Shown here: one piece after another, positions 25,430 to 33,466 of the stretch
Numbering within the stretch: the stretch's first letter is position 1
How the letters are laid out: every line of letters starts with the position of its first letter
From: JAVWIF01 sp036639635
GTDB lineage: Bacteria > Bacillota_I > Bacilli_A > Erysipelotrichales > Erysipelotrichaceae
Assembly (NCBI GenBank): GCA_036639635.1
Contig: JAVWIF010000016.1
Location: 1 to 36,676 of the forward strand
Reading direction: 5' to 3'
Length of the DNA stretch: 36,676 bases
Notes under the pieces: generated by a model
The model's input: only the letters and a program-made list of their open reading frames with translations
The model's database searches: none
Told to the model about the DNA's origin: nothing
Position numbers and translations under genes: made by a program

Positions 25430-27124
25430 TTACTTGATCAATTCATCGATTGCTTTTTGATAAGCAAGAGTACGATCATGAGCATCTTGTAAAGATATCC
25501 CCTTAATACAGTAATAGAATTTACATTTTGGTTCTGTACCACTTGGTCGAATTGCTATCCAGCTTCCATCTTCCAAATAGTATTTTAATACATCTGCTTT
25601 CGTGAACCCTACTAGTTTGCTTGTGTTTCCTTTTTCAACAATAACACTTTCTTTATAGTCTTCAAAACGAGTCACTGGTGTACCATTTATATGTTCTAAA
25701 TTTGTTTTGCGTAGGGTTGCTAGAATTTCTTGAATTCTTGCTGCTCCTGCCTGTCCGGCTAGTGCAATAGAAGTTTGGCTTTCTTCATAGAAACCAAGTT
25801 CTGCATATAAATCAAGCAACACATCCACTAATGTTTTTCCTTTTGCTTTGTAATAACAAGCAGCTTCCGCTAACATCAAACAAGCTTGTGGTGCATCTTT
25901 ATCACGTACAAATGGACGAATTAAGGAACCATAACTTTCCTCATATCCGAAAACATATTGTTTTTCATTTGTTTTTTCATATTTCGCTACTTTTTCACCA
26001 ATAAATTTAAATCCTGTTAGTGTTTTTTCTGTTGCTACTCCATATTTATCCGCAATTTTTTCACCTAAATCACTGGTTACTACAGTGTTAAACATCACAG
26101 GATTATTTGGCATACGATTTTTATCACTTAATTGTGAGAAGATATATTCTAATAAAACGGCACCACTTTGGTTTCCAGTTAATAGCTTATAGTCCCCATC
26201 ATGTTTAACGCCTACTCCCATTCGATCCGCATCAGGATCACAAACAAGGATAATATCCGCATCTTCACGTTTAGCATATTCGATAGCAAGCGTATAAGCC
26301 CCTTTTTCTTCAGGATTAGGAGTTGAGGTCATCGAGAAATCTGGATCTGGTGTACATTGTTCTTCTACTGCAACAAAGTTATAGCCAGCTCTTGTATAGA
26401 CTTCTTTTACAGGAATATTTGCTGTTCCATGTTCTGGTGTAAAAATAATCTTTACATCTTTCTTATTAATACTTGGATTTAATTGAATATCTAATACTTG
26501 TTTGTAGTATTCTTCATCTACATCTTTTCCAATGATCGTAATTAGTTTTGCTTGTGCCTGCGTTGGATTTGCACATATTGCCAGTTCATCTTCAACAGCG
26601 TTTACACGATCAATTACTTGTTGTGCTAATGCTGGTACCAATTGACAACCTTCTTCATCATATAATTTATATCCATTATATTCTTTAGGATTATGAGAAG
26701 CTGTTACCATAATTCCACCAAAGCAATGGAAATGACGAACAGCAAAGCTTAACTCAGGTGTAGGTCGTAAACTTTCAAACACATAAGAAGCAATTCCATA
26801 AGATGCCAATAATTTTGCTGAATCCATTGCAAATTCATAGGACATATGACGATTGTCATAGCCAATGGCTACTCCTCTTTTTTTCGCTTCTTCACCATTT
26901 GCACTAATGTATTTTGCAAATCCCACATTTGCTTTTCTTATCGTATGTAAATTGATTCGATTGGTACCTGGCCCCAACAATCCACGCATTCCTGCTGTTC
27001 CAAATTCTATTGTTGTATAAAAAGCATCTGATTTTTCTTTTTCATCCATTTTTTCAAGTACATCTTTATAAGATGGATCTAGGTTAGGATGATGTAACCA
27101 TTTTTCATAAATTTCGTTTGCCAT
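25430..27124 (-). CDS. pgcA: Alpha-phosphoglucomutase / phosphohexomutase
   Basis: A 564-residue enzyme of the alpha-D-phosphohexomutase superfamily interconverting glucose-1-phosphate and glucose-6-phosphate. The phosphoserine loop TASHNPKEYNGYK has Ser143, the magnesium loop DPDADR has Asp296, Asp298 and Asp300, the sugar-binding loop EESYGS follows, and the phosphate-binding loop RPSGTEPK is near residue 527. Length fits B. subtilis PgcA (about 580). It links glycogen breakdown by GlgP to glycolysis, and supplies glucose-1-phosphate for nucleotide sugars. GGGAG precedes the ATG. A perfect -10 box and a full cre consensus lie upstream, so catabolite control by CcpA with P-Ser-HPr is likely. 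Confidence 0.95.
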   Translation of the reverse strand: MANEIYEKWLHHPNLDPSYKDVLEKMDEKEKSDAFYTTIEFGTAGMRGLLGPGTNRINLHTIRKANVGFAKYISANGEEAKKRGVAIGYDNRHMSYEFAMDSAKLLASYGIASYVFESLRPTPELSFAVRHFHCFGGIMVTASHNPKEYNGYKLYDEEGCQLVPALAQQVIDRVNAVEDELAICANPTQAQAKLITIIGKDVDEEYYKQVLDIQLNPSINKKDVKIIFTPEHGTANIPVKEVYTRAGYNFVAVEEQCTPDPDFSMTSTPNPEEKGAYTLAIEYAKREDADIILVCDPDADRMGVGVKHDGDYKLLTGNQSGAVLLEYIFSQLSDKNRMPNNPVMFNTVVTSDLGEKIADKYGVATEKTLTGFKFIGEKVAKYEKTNEKQYVFGYEESYGSLIRPFVRDKDAPQACLMLAEAACYYKAKGKTLVDVLLDLYAELGFYEESQTSIALAGQAGAARIQEILATLRKTNLEHINGTPVTRFEDYKESVIVEKGNTSKLVGFTKADVLKYYLEDGSWIAIRPSGTEPKCKFYYCIKGISLQDAHDRTLAYQKAIDELIK

Positions 27125-27156
27125 AATAAATACTCCCTTTCGTTATTGTTGTTTTC

Positions 27157-27165
27157 ATTATACCA
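27157..27165 (-). promoter_or_regulatory. Extended -10 promoter of pgcA-glgB
   Basis: The minus strand reads TGGTATAAT, an extended -10 element with TATAAT at 27157-27162, 33 bases before the pgcA ATG. The expected -35 (27180-27185, CAGAAA) is weak, which fits a promoter that needs the TG extension or an activator. Confidence 0.55.
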
Positions 27166-27199
27166 TAACTGTCCTGCTTTTTCTGTATAAATATGTCAA

Positions 27200-27214
27200 A
27201 TGTAAGCGATTTCT
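27200..27214 (+). promoter_or_regulatory. CcpA cre site upstream of pgcA
   Basis: ATGTAAGCGATTTCT fits every constrained position of the published relaxed cre consensus WTGNAANCGNWNNCW, and 13 of 14 positions of the stricter TGWAANCGNTNWCA. Its centre is about 57 bases before the expected pgcA transcription start, upstream of the -35 region, which is where cre sites of CcpA-activated genes such as ackA lie. No ccpA gene is in the window, but both HprK and HPr are. Confidence 0.55.
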
Positions 27215-27216
27215 TA

Positions 27217-27236
27217 TTTTTTTGTATACAAAAAAA
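27217..27236. repeat. Perfect 20-bp palindrome T7-GTATAC-A7
   Basis: Seven T, GTATAC and seven A form an uninterrupted self-complementary stretch. It begins inside the T tract of the ptsH terminator and ends 3 bases from the cre site. It could be only a terminator tail with a chance mirror. Confidence 0.6.
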
Positions 27237-27256
27237 GATGACGTTTGCCATCCTTC
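27228..27256 (-). terminator. Terminator after ptsH
   Basis: On the minus strand AAGGATGGC pairs with CGTCATCTT (with G-T wobbles) around a 4-base loop, and seven T follow. It starts about 13 bases after the ptsH stop. Confidence 0.8.
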
Positions 27257-27268
27257 TTTATTCATTAA

Positions 27269-27535
27269 TTAACCAATGATTTTTTGAGCGCGTAGTACTT
27301 CTTCAATAGCAGCGATGGCAGCATCTTCGTCATCACCATTACAAGAAATTACGATCTCAGATTGTGTTGGAATTCCTAAAGACATAACACCCATGATTGA
27401 TTTCATGTTTACTTCACGTCCTTTGAAAGACACATTTACTTCACATTTGAATTTACTAGCAGCATTTACAGCAACAGTTGCTGGACGTGCGTGTAATCCA
27501 ACTGGATCGATAACAGATACAGTAATTTGTTTCAT
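27269..27535 (-). CDS. ptsH: Phosphocarrier protein HPr
   Basis: An 88-residue HPr, carrying phosphate from enzyme I to the EIIA domains of PTS sugar transporters. The PTS active-site His15 is in GLHARPAT, and the regulatory Ser46, target of HprK, is in VNMKSIMGVMSLGI. Phosphorylated at Ser46, HPr acts as CcpA corepressor in Bacillota. AGGAGG lies 8 bases before the ATG. It is monocistronic here, with its own promoter and terminator, rather than in the common ptsH-ptsI pair; enzyme I is not in the window. Its kinase is encoded at 2514-3458. Confidence 0.97.
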   Translation of the reverse strand: MKQITVSVIDPVGLHARPATVAVNAASKFKCEVNVSFKGREVNMKSIMGVMSLGIPTQSEIVISCNGDDEDAAIAAIEEVLRAQKIIG

Positions 27536-27573
27536 TTTATATTCCTCCTATTAATAACTATTTTACATATCCT

Positions 27574-27602
27574 ATTTTAAACCATTTTGGTACCACTTAC
27601 AA
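27574..27602 (-). promoter_or_regulatory. Sigma-A promoter of ptsH
   Basis: TTGTAA (27597-27602) and TAAAAT (27574-27579) on the minus strand are 17 bases apart, 38 bases before the ptsH ATG. The presence of this promoter supports ptsH being its own unit. Confidence 0.6.
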
Positions 27603-27660
27603 TCTTAATTTGCCTTTTTTTGAAAAAAGTTTGAAAAACAACATTTAATGTCTGTATTTC

Positions 27661-28110
27661 CTATACTTTTGTCGTGTATTTGTAAACTTCGCTCAAAAAT
27701 TCATCAATCGATTGTACCGGTATTTTATGTTCTATCAACATTTCAACAAAGACACCATTTCCACTTATTAATTTATTTTGAAAACTTCCATCATAGACCA
27801 ATCCTTTTCCACAGCTAGGACTACGCACTTGGCTAATCACAAGGTCTGCTCCAAACTCCACAATTTGTTGTATAGCTAGTTTTGCCCCTTCATAAAAAGC
27901 ATCACTTACATCTTCGCCGATCGTATTTTTAATCTTATCATGCACTCTTTCACTACTTTTTCGCGGCGTACTTAATCCTCCAAGCACCTCAGGACACACG
28001 ACTATGTATTCTTTATCACGCATGAATTCAACAAGCTTTTCACTGTAATTATTCCCTCCGTTATATTTACAATTAATCCCCATCAAACAACTACTTATCG
28101 CATACTTCAT
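27661..28110 (-). CDS. DUF523 family cysteine-rich protein
   Basis: A 149-residue protein of the DUF523 family, whose function is unknown. The family's conserved cysteines are visible: Cys8 and Cys14 in SSCLMGINCKYNG, Cys39 in VVCPEVLGG and Cys100 in SPSCGKG, a pattern that could bind a metal or cluster. A longer in-frame start at 28134 is rejected: the ATG at 28110 overlaps the pcp stop codon as ATGA and has an AGAGGGG site 8 bases upstream. It is the last gene of a four-gene operon (nitroreductase-like, yaaA, pcp, DUF523). I see no convincing terminator after it. Confidence 0.85.
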   Translation of the reverse strand: MKYAISSCLMGINCKYNGGNNYSEKLVEFMRDKEYIVVCPEVLGGLSTPRKSSERVHDKIKNTIGEDVSDAFYEGAKLAIQQIVEFGADLVISQVRSPSCGKGLVYDGSFQNKLISGNGVFVEMLIEHKIPVQSIDEFLSEVYKYTTKV

Positions 28111-28724
28111 AGCTTTAACCCCTCTTTTACACACGTTGAAATAGCAATTGTCAAACCTTTTACCATATCAGATAATTCCATACTTGGTATATTTTCTTCA
28201 TTGCTTACTTGTTCACACAAACAAGGAACATGAATAAAACCACTTTTTACATTTACGAAGTCATGTTCTATTAGATAACGCACACCATAGAGTACATGAT
28301 TACAAACAAATGTTCCTGCGCTATTTGAGATACTTGCTTTAATATTAGCTTCATTCATTGCTTTTACCATTTCTTGAATGGGTAAATTTGAAAAATATGC
28401 ATCTGGTCCATCTAGAAAGATAGGCTCTTCAATGATTTGATTATGCCCATTGTCACAGATACTAAAATTATCAACATTAATGCCAACTCGCTCAACGCTA
28501 ATATCACCACGTCCTTTCGCCACGCCAACGTTAATAACAATATCTGGTTTATACTTTTGTATGGCTTCTTTCAGCATCGTTAATGAGGTTTGCGCAATGG
28601 TCGGAATTTCAAGTTTTATAATATCGGCATTCGCTATCTTACTAGGCAATCGTTTTACACTTTCATACGATGGATTTATAACATCATTTCCAAATGGATC
28701 AAAACCGGTAACCAATACTCTCAT
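28107..28724 (-). CDS. pcp: Pyroglutamyl-peptidase I
   Basis: A 205-residue cytoplasmic cysteine peptidase (family C15) that removes N-terminal pyroglutamate from peptides. The full catalytic triad is visible: Glu79 in SVERVGIN, Cys141 in AGTFVCNHVLYG and His165 in FIHVPCL. Length is normal for the family (about 205-215). The upstream in-frame codon at 28727 is TTG; the ATG at 28724 is preferred because GGAGG lies 8 bases before it. That site is formed by the last codons of yaaA, and the gap is 4 bases. The downstream DUF523 gene starts in its stop codon. Confidence 0.95.
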   Translation of the reverse strand: MRVLVTGFDPFGNDVINPSYESVKRLPSKIANADIIKLEIPTIAQTSLTMLKEAIQKYKPDIVINVGVAKGRGDISVERVGINVDNFSICDNGHNQIIEEPIFLDGPDAYFSNLPIQEMVKAMNEANIKASISNSAGTFVCNHVLYGVRYLIEHDFVNVKSGFIHVPCLCEQVSNEENIPSMELSDMVKGLTIAISTCVKEGLKL

Positions 28725-28728
28725 CAAC

Positions 28729-29481
28729 TCATCCTCCTTTTACAAAACAAAATCGATGTTCATTAGATGCTTCTTCGCTATAACAGTATCCATCATAATC
28801 AAAGCCTTTCACACCTGAGCGTGTATTTATATGATGTTCACATAAGTAACAAATCATTTGTCCTCTAGCCATTTTAACTTGTGTTGATTCCATTTTTAAT
28901 TGCCCATCTTTTCTAATATAAAAATTAATATCAATTGTCTGCTTACGTAAATAAGGCAGGATTACTTTTTCATATTCTTTACTTGCTAAATTAATAATAT
29001 AAGGCTCATCTTCATTCTTTAACGCTTGTATTAACACATCTGCTATCTTTGTATTCCAAAAGCTTGTGACATCTCTTGTATCATCAATAGCAAGCTTTGC
29101 TTGCATCTCTAAGCGATATGGATATACACTATCAAACGGCCTTAAGATACCATAAAAACCTGAAAGAATGCATAGATGTGCTTGTAAATAGTCCATCTCT
29201 TGTTTGCCATATGCTTTTTTATGTAATGCTTTAAACTGCAATCCATCATACGCATCGATTGCACACGTTCCTAACTTATCAAAACGCATTTCTAAAATTC
29301 TGTTTTTAGTCATTTGTGCAAGTGGCTCTTTTATCTTCATCATCTTCATAATATCTGATACTGACAATGTTTCTAGTACATTTAATATAACTTTACTTTC
29401 TGCAAGTAGCATGGGTACATCTTGTACTTCATGAATACACTCACGCTTCATCGTCTTGGCTGGTGATACGATTATCATCAT
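28729..29481 (-). CDS. yaaA: YaaA family peroxide stress protein
   Basis: A 250-residue protein of the YaaA/DUF328 family. E. coli YaaA lowers intracellular free iron during hydrogen peroxide stress and so limits DNA damage; the biochemistry is not settled. The N-terminal IIVSPAKTM motif is at 3-11, with the conserved AIDAYDGLQFKAL and the GFYGILRPFDSVYPYRLEM segment in the middle and KMARGQMICYL near the C-terminus. Length is typical (about 250). AAGGAAG lies 8 bases before the ATG; a second ATG follows at once. It lies 13 bases after the nitroreductase-like gene and 4 before pcp. Confidence 0.93.
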   Translation of the reverse strand: MMIIVSPAKTMKRECIHEVQDVPMLLAESKVILNVLETLSVSDIMKMMKIKEPLAQMTKNRILEMRFDKLGTCAIDAYDGLQFKALHKKAYGKQEMDYLQAHLCILSGFYGILRPFDSVYPYRLEMQAKLAIDDTRDVTSFWNTKIADVLIQALKNEDEPYIINLASKEYEKVILPYLRKQTIDINFYIRKDGQLKMESTQVKMARGQMICYLCEHHINTRSGVKGFDYDGYCYSEEASNEHRFCFVKGG

Positions 29482-29494
29482 ATAATTGTCTTCC

Positions 29495-30229
29495 TTATCC
29501 TATTTTATAAGTTGCTATTTTCTGTTTCTTACTATCTTCTGATGTTGCTAAAGTATGCGCAAACGAATACTTAAAGTGCTCTAAACATACATCTAGAAAG
29601 CACATCATAATACCACAATCTATTTTATTATAGAACGTTGCATCTTTTTTTGTCATGAAGCTTAACTTACCTGGCACACGATATAAACAAAAAGAATTCA
29701 CGTCTCCTTCAATTAACCAAGGTTGTGAGTTACAAGCACTAGGCGCATAGCGAATAATTTCACCAATTTCTTTAAAATGTGAATTGTTCCAAATAGCTTC
29801 TAGTTTCTTACGTTTTACTTTTGAAACATCACTACGAAAGCTTTGCTCGTCTACTTTTTGAATTGCCATCATAATTACAAAATCCAGTCCATCAAGACAC
29901 TGTTCTTTCGCTTTTCCCATACCAAACCAACATGCTCCAATGTTATGATCTGCTAACCATAAGTCTAGTTGTTCTCCCATGTACCCAATATTAACAAGAT
30001 CATTTTCTTCCTTACTACTATACATCAAAATACAATATTCTCCAACACGACTTGAAACAAGCTTACTAGGTACCAATGCAAAGTGCGTTTTATATTTTTT
30101 ATCCAATGCCAATAAGTTATGAAATTGATTTTGAATTTGTTCAATTTCATGCTCGCTTAAGCACTCCTTGCTACTTCTCGTATGAAATGATTTTCTTTTT
30201 GTTAACTGTTCAAAATACTTTTTATTCAT
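29495..30229 (-). CDS. Nitroreductase-like protein (TM1586 type)
   Basis: A 244-residue protein of the putative nitroreductase group PF14512 (TM1586 type), where two half-domains form a flavin-binding fold in one chain. Visible features are IGYMGEQLDLWLADHNIGACWFGMG near 80-105, YAPSACNSQPW near residue 163-173 (a flavin-contact motif of nitroreductases) and DCGIMMCFLDVCLEHF near 200-215. The natural electron acceptor cannot be told. The frame is open 22 codons further up, but GAAGGTGG precedes the ATG at 30229 and a promoter overlaps the longer version. It is the first gene of the yaaA-pcp-DUF523 operon; a redox role beside YaaA would make sense but is inference. Confidence 0.82.
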   Translation of the reverse strand: MNKKYFEQLTKRKSFHTRSSKECLSEHEIEQIQNQFHNLLALDKKYKTHFALVPSKLVSSRVGEYCILMYSSKEENDLVNIGYMGEQLDLWLADHNIGACWFGMGKAKEQCLDGLDFVIMMAIQKVDEQSFRSDVSKVKRKKLEAIWNNSHFKEIGEIIRYAPSACNSQPWLIEGDVNSFCLYRVPGKLSFMTKKDATFYNKIDCGIMMCFLDVCLEHFKYSFAHTLATSEDSKKQKIATYKIG

Positions 30230-30254
30230 ATTACAGCCACCTTCTAATGAGATA

Positions 30255-30283
30255 ATAGTACTACCATCGAAATTTAGATTCAA
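30255..30283 (-). promoter_or_regulatory. Putative promoter of nitroreductase-yaaA-pcp operon
   Basis: TTGAAT (30278-30283) and TACTAT (30255-30260) on the minus strand are 17 bases apart, 26 bases before the ATG at 30229. It lies just after the terminator of the preceding unit. Confidence 0.45.
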
Positions 30284-30292
30284 GTCAATTAT

Positions 30293-30322
30293 CAAAAAGT
30301 GGCAACAACAACGTCACCACTT
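30293..30322 (-). terminator. Terminator after AI-2E family gene
   Basis: AAGTGG (30297-30302) pairs with CCACTT (30317-30322), with a partly paired loop, and is followed on the minus strand by TTTTT. It lies 4 bases after the stop at 30327 and closes the ctpA-uvrB-AI-2E unit. Confidence 0.8.
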
Positions 30323-30326
30323 CTAT

Positions 30327-31478
30327 TTATACGGTTTCTATTTTTTCTCTTTCTTTATGTTTCTTTTCATCAATACGTCGATTCATTTCATCTCGTAATA
30401 AGAAATATATAACAGAGAAGGTAGGTAGACCTAAAAGCATTCCAACAAAACCAAATAATCCACCACCAATAGTAATTGCAAATAATACCCATAAACCAGA
30501 AAGACCTACAGATGTTCCAACAACTCTTGGATAGATTAAATTACATTCAAATTGTTGTAGACAAATTCCAAAAATAACAAAAAATATACCTTGTAATGGG
30601 CTCACAAATGCGACCAATAACGCACATATTCCAACTCCACATATTGCTCCAAAAATAGGAATGACATTGGTACATCCAATAATAACACTTAGAATTGGGG
30701 CATAAGGAAAACGAAGGATTAAACATCCAATATAACATAACACTCCAATAATAATGGCTTCTATTAATTGACCAGTAATAAACGCAGAGAAGGTTTTATT
30801 GGTTAAACGCACAACCTTAATGGCATATGTATTTACTTTTTCACTAGTAAAAGCATAGAAAAATCTCTTTAATTGTTCTATAAGCTTATTTTTAGATACA
30901 GTTAAATACACAGCAATTACCAGTGCTAAGAAGATATTTGCGATACTACTAGCAAACCCTGTTGCTAGAGAATAGATTTCTGGTAAGCCATGCTTTAAGA
31001 TGTTTAATAACGTTTCTTGTATCTGTTGAGAATAAGCGCCTATTTGTTCAAATACTTCTTGTGGAATATCTTTATCTAAAATCATTTGTTCCATTGTTTT
31101 TTGAATAGAACTAAAGTAGCCAGGAATAGAAGCAATTAACATTGAAATACTATCTACAACTTGTGGAACAACAATTCTAAAGATAAAGCTTAAAATGATT
31201 CCAATAATCAGTAAAGAAAGTAGTGCCGCTACTCCTTTCTTTAATTTACCTAAAGAGTCTGGTAACTTTTTAAGAAAGAACTTTAAAGGTAAATTAAATA
31301 CATAGGCTATGGAAAAACCATAAATAAATGGTTTACATAAAGCAATTACAATGAATAGTGCATCTACTACTTCATTAATATTTAGAATTACCCAAATAAG
31401 TCCTATTGTAAAAGTAATAATAAATAAAATATTCTTCATAGTTAGTCGATTAATCTTTTTATCTTTATCTGTAAACAT
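30327..31478 (-). CDS. AI-2E family transporter (YtvI/PerM-like membrane protein)
   Basis: A 383-residue integral membrane protein with about seven to eight hydrophobic spans. The pattern is typical of the AI-2E/UPF0118 family: paired N-terminal spans (17-36 and 39-60), another pair near 70-105, a long soluble insert (about 105-165), then spans around 165-190 and a block of four from 225 to 365, with the conserved GxLxGLPxF-type motif (GMLLGLPTFSVIYFLL) at the end. The family name comes from E. coli TqsA, but members also include sodium/proton antiporters, so the substrate is unknown. AGAGGAG precedes the ATG. It follows uvrB by 11 bases and is the last gene of that operon. Confidence 0.88.
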   Translation of the reverse strand: MFTDKDKKINRLTMKNILFIITFTIGLIWVILNINEVVDALFIVIALCKPFIYGFSIAYVFNLPLKFFLKKLPDSLGKLKKGVAALLSLLIIGIILSFIFRIVVPQVVDSISMLIASIPGYFSSIQKTMEQMILDKDIPQEVFEQIGAYSQQIQETLLNILKHGLPEIYSLATGFASSIANIFLALVIAVYLTVSKNKLIEQLKRFFYAFTSEKVNTYAIKVVRLTNKTFSAFITGQLIEAIIIGVLCYIGCLILRFPYAPILSVIIGCTNVIPIFGAICGVGICALLVAFVSPLQGIFFVIFGICLQQFECNLIYPRVVGTSVGLSGLWVLFAITIGGGLFGFVGMLLGLPTFSVIYFLLRDEMNRRIDEKKHKEREKIETV

Positions 31479-31489
31479 GTAACTCTCCT

Positions 31490-33466
31490 CTATGAATTCT
31501 GAAGTTCCAATATGATATCTCGTAACTCCGCAGCACGCTCAAAGTCTAATACTTTGGCGGCTTCCTTCATTTCTTTTCCTAAGTTAATTAATAATTGCTC
31601 TTTATCTTTCTTATTCACTTTTGCTTTTTTACTAATATATTTTGCTGTCATTTCCTGTGTTTCTTTACTACGTACAACTTCATGAATAGGTTTTATAATT
31701 GTCTGTGGTGTAATACCATGTTTTTTGTTGTGCTCAATTTGAAGCAAACGGCGTCGCGTCGTCTCATCTAAGGCTTTACGCATAGAATCCGTAATCTTAT
31801 CTCCATACATGATAACTTTCCCTTGGGCGTTACGTGCAGCCCTACCAATAATCTGAATAAGAGAACGTTCACTTCGTAAAAAACCTTCTTTATCTGCATC
31901 CAAGATTGTAATTAAGGATACTTCAGGTATATCCAAGCCTTCTCTTAATAGGTTTATCCCAATTAATATATCATATTTTCCTTTTCGTAAATCACGAATT
32001 ATTTCGGTACGTTCAATCGTCTTCACTTCATGATGTAGCCAAGCTACTTTAAAATCCATCCCTTTAAGGTAAGCAGTTAAGTCTTCTGCCATACGAACCG
32101 TAAGTGTCGTAATTAATGTACGCTCATTTTTTTCAATTCGTTGTCGTATTTCATCAACGATATCATCTATTTGTCCTTTGGTAGGACGTACTTCAACAAG
32201 AGGATCTAACAATCCTGTTGGACGTATAATTTGTTCTATAATCTCCCCATTTGTTTTTTCTAATTCGTAGTTTCCTGGTGTTGCTGATACGAAGATTGCT
32301 TGATTGATCATGTTTTCAAACTCTTCAAAACGAAGAGGACGATTATCTAAAGCACTTGGCAGACGAAAGCCATAGTTTACTAAGGTCTCTTTACGTGCTC
32401 TATCCCCGTTATACATTCCTCTAACCTGTGGTAAAGAAACATGGGATTCATCCACAACTAATAAGAAATCATCTGGAAAGTAATCAAACAAGGTATACGG
32501 ACGTACACCTGGTTCACGTCCATCAATATGACGTGAATAGTTCTCAATACCTGGACACACGCCAAACTCACGTAATGCTTCTACATCATAGCTCGTTCGT
32601 TGTTCCAAACGTTGTTTCTCTAACAGTTTCCCTTCTTCTTCAAATACTTTTAAACGTTCTTTTAATTCTACTTCAATTGTTTGTGCTGCTCGATTAATAA
32701 TTTCTTTTTTCGTTGCATATCCACTTGCTGGATAAATAACATATACGTTATATGCATTTAATAATTTACCTGTTAAAGGATCAACTTCACAAATTCGTTC
32801 TATTTCATTATCATACATTTCAATTCGTAAGATATAGGTATCTCTATGTCCTAAAGCAACTTCAATCACATCTCCACGTGCTCTAAATGTCCCTCTAATT
32901 AAATCTGTATCATTTCTCGTAAACTGACGTGCTACTAATTTCCCCATTAATTCTTTACGTTCAATAATATCTCCCACATGGATAGAAAAAAACATTTCTT
33001 TATATTGTTCTGGATTACTCGCTCCATAAATACAAGCAACCGATGCAATTATAATGGTATCTCTACGTTCTAATATGGAGTTTACTGCAGACATACGTAG
33101 CATATCTAATTCCATATTAGTTGTTGCACTCTTATCAATATAAGTATCTGAACTAGGTAAGTATGCTTCTGGTTTATAAAAATCAAAGTTTGATACAAAG
33201 TACTCTACTCTATTATGTGGAAAGAACTCTTTAAACTCTGAATATAATTGACCTGCCAATGTCTTGTTATGAACAAATACCAAGGTTGGTTTATTTACTT
33301 GCGCAATTACATTAGATATGGTAAAAGTCTTACCAGTACCTGTAGCACCTAGTAAGACTTGTTGTTTCTTGCCTTCATGAATCCCTTCTACTAACTCTTT
33401 AATTGCTTTTGGTTGATCACCTTCTGGTTGGTATTGGGAAACTAATTCAAATAATTTATTTTCCAT
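31490..33466 (-). CDS. uvrB: Excinuclease ABC subunit B
   Basis: A 658-residue DNA damage-verification helicase of nucleotide excision repair. Walker A GATGTGKT is at 40-47, the beta-hairpin region YKPEAYLPSSDTYI is near 92-105, the helicase motifs include DESH and REGLDIPEVSL, and the C-terminal UVR motif (about 620-657, with FERAAELRD) binds UvrC. Length is typical. The start overlaps the end of the S41 protease gene by 11 bases, with only a weak GGAA site, so translation is probably coupled. It shares a transcript with that protease and the AI-2E protein, rather than with uvrA (3463-6285). Confidence 0.98.
   Translation of the reverse strand: MENKLFELVSQYQPEGDQPKAIKELVEGIHEGKKQQVLLGATGTGKTFTISNVIAQVNKPTLVFVHNKTLAGQLYSEFKEFFPHNRVEYFVSNFDFYKPEAYLPSSDTYIDKSATTNMELDMLRMSAVNSILERRDTIIIASVACIYGASNPEQYKEMFFSIHVGDIIERKELMGKLVARQFTRNDTDLIRGTFRARGDVIEVALGHRDTYILRIEMYDNEIERICEVDPLTGKLLNAYNVYVIYPASGYATKKEIINRAAQTIEVELKERLKVFEEEGKLLEKQRLEQRTSYDVEALREFGVCPGIENYSRHIDGREPGVRPYTLFDYFPDDFLLVVDESHVSLPQVRGMYNGDRARKETLVNYGFRLPSALDNRPLRFEEFENMINQAIFVSATPGNYELEKTNGEIIEQIIRPTGLLDPLVEVRPTKGQIDDIVDEIRQRIEKNERTLITTLTVRMAEDLTAYLKGMDFKVAWLHHEVKTIERTEIIRDLRKGKYDILIGINLLREGLDIPEVSLITILDADKEGFLRSERSLIQIIGRAARNAQGKVIMYGDKITDSMRKALDETTRRRLLQIEHNKKHGITPQTIIKPIHEVVRSKETQEMTAKYISKKAKVNKKDKEQLLINLGKEMKEAAKVLDFERAAELRDIILELQNS

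Noticed and set aside
27585..27640. TTTGAAAAAA-like repeats upstream of ptsH considered as a second FabT box
   Set aside because: They are direct repeats of AT-rich sequence, not a TTTGA-N3-TCAAA palindrome.
28450..28818. A 122-codon plus-strand open frame across the pcp-yaaA junction
   Set aside because: It is antisense to two well-supported genes whose catalytic motifs constrain the sequence; nothing indicates that it is translated.
30547..30738. A 63-codon minus-strand frame rich in Cys and Trp inside the AI-2E gene
   Set aside because: It is a frame-shifted reading of a hydrophobic membrane-protein region, without a start signal.
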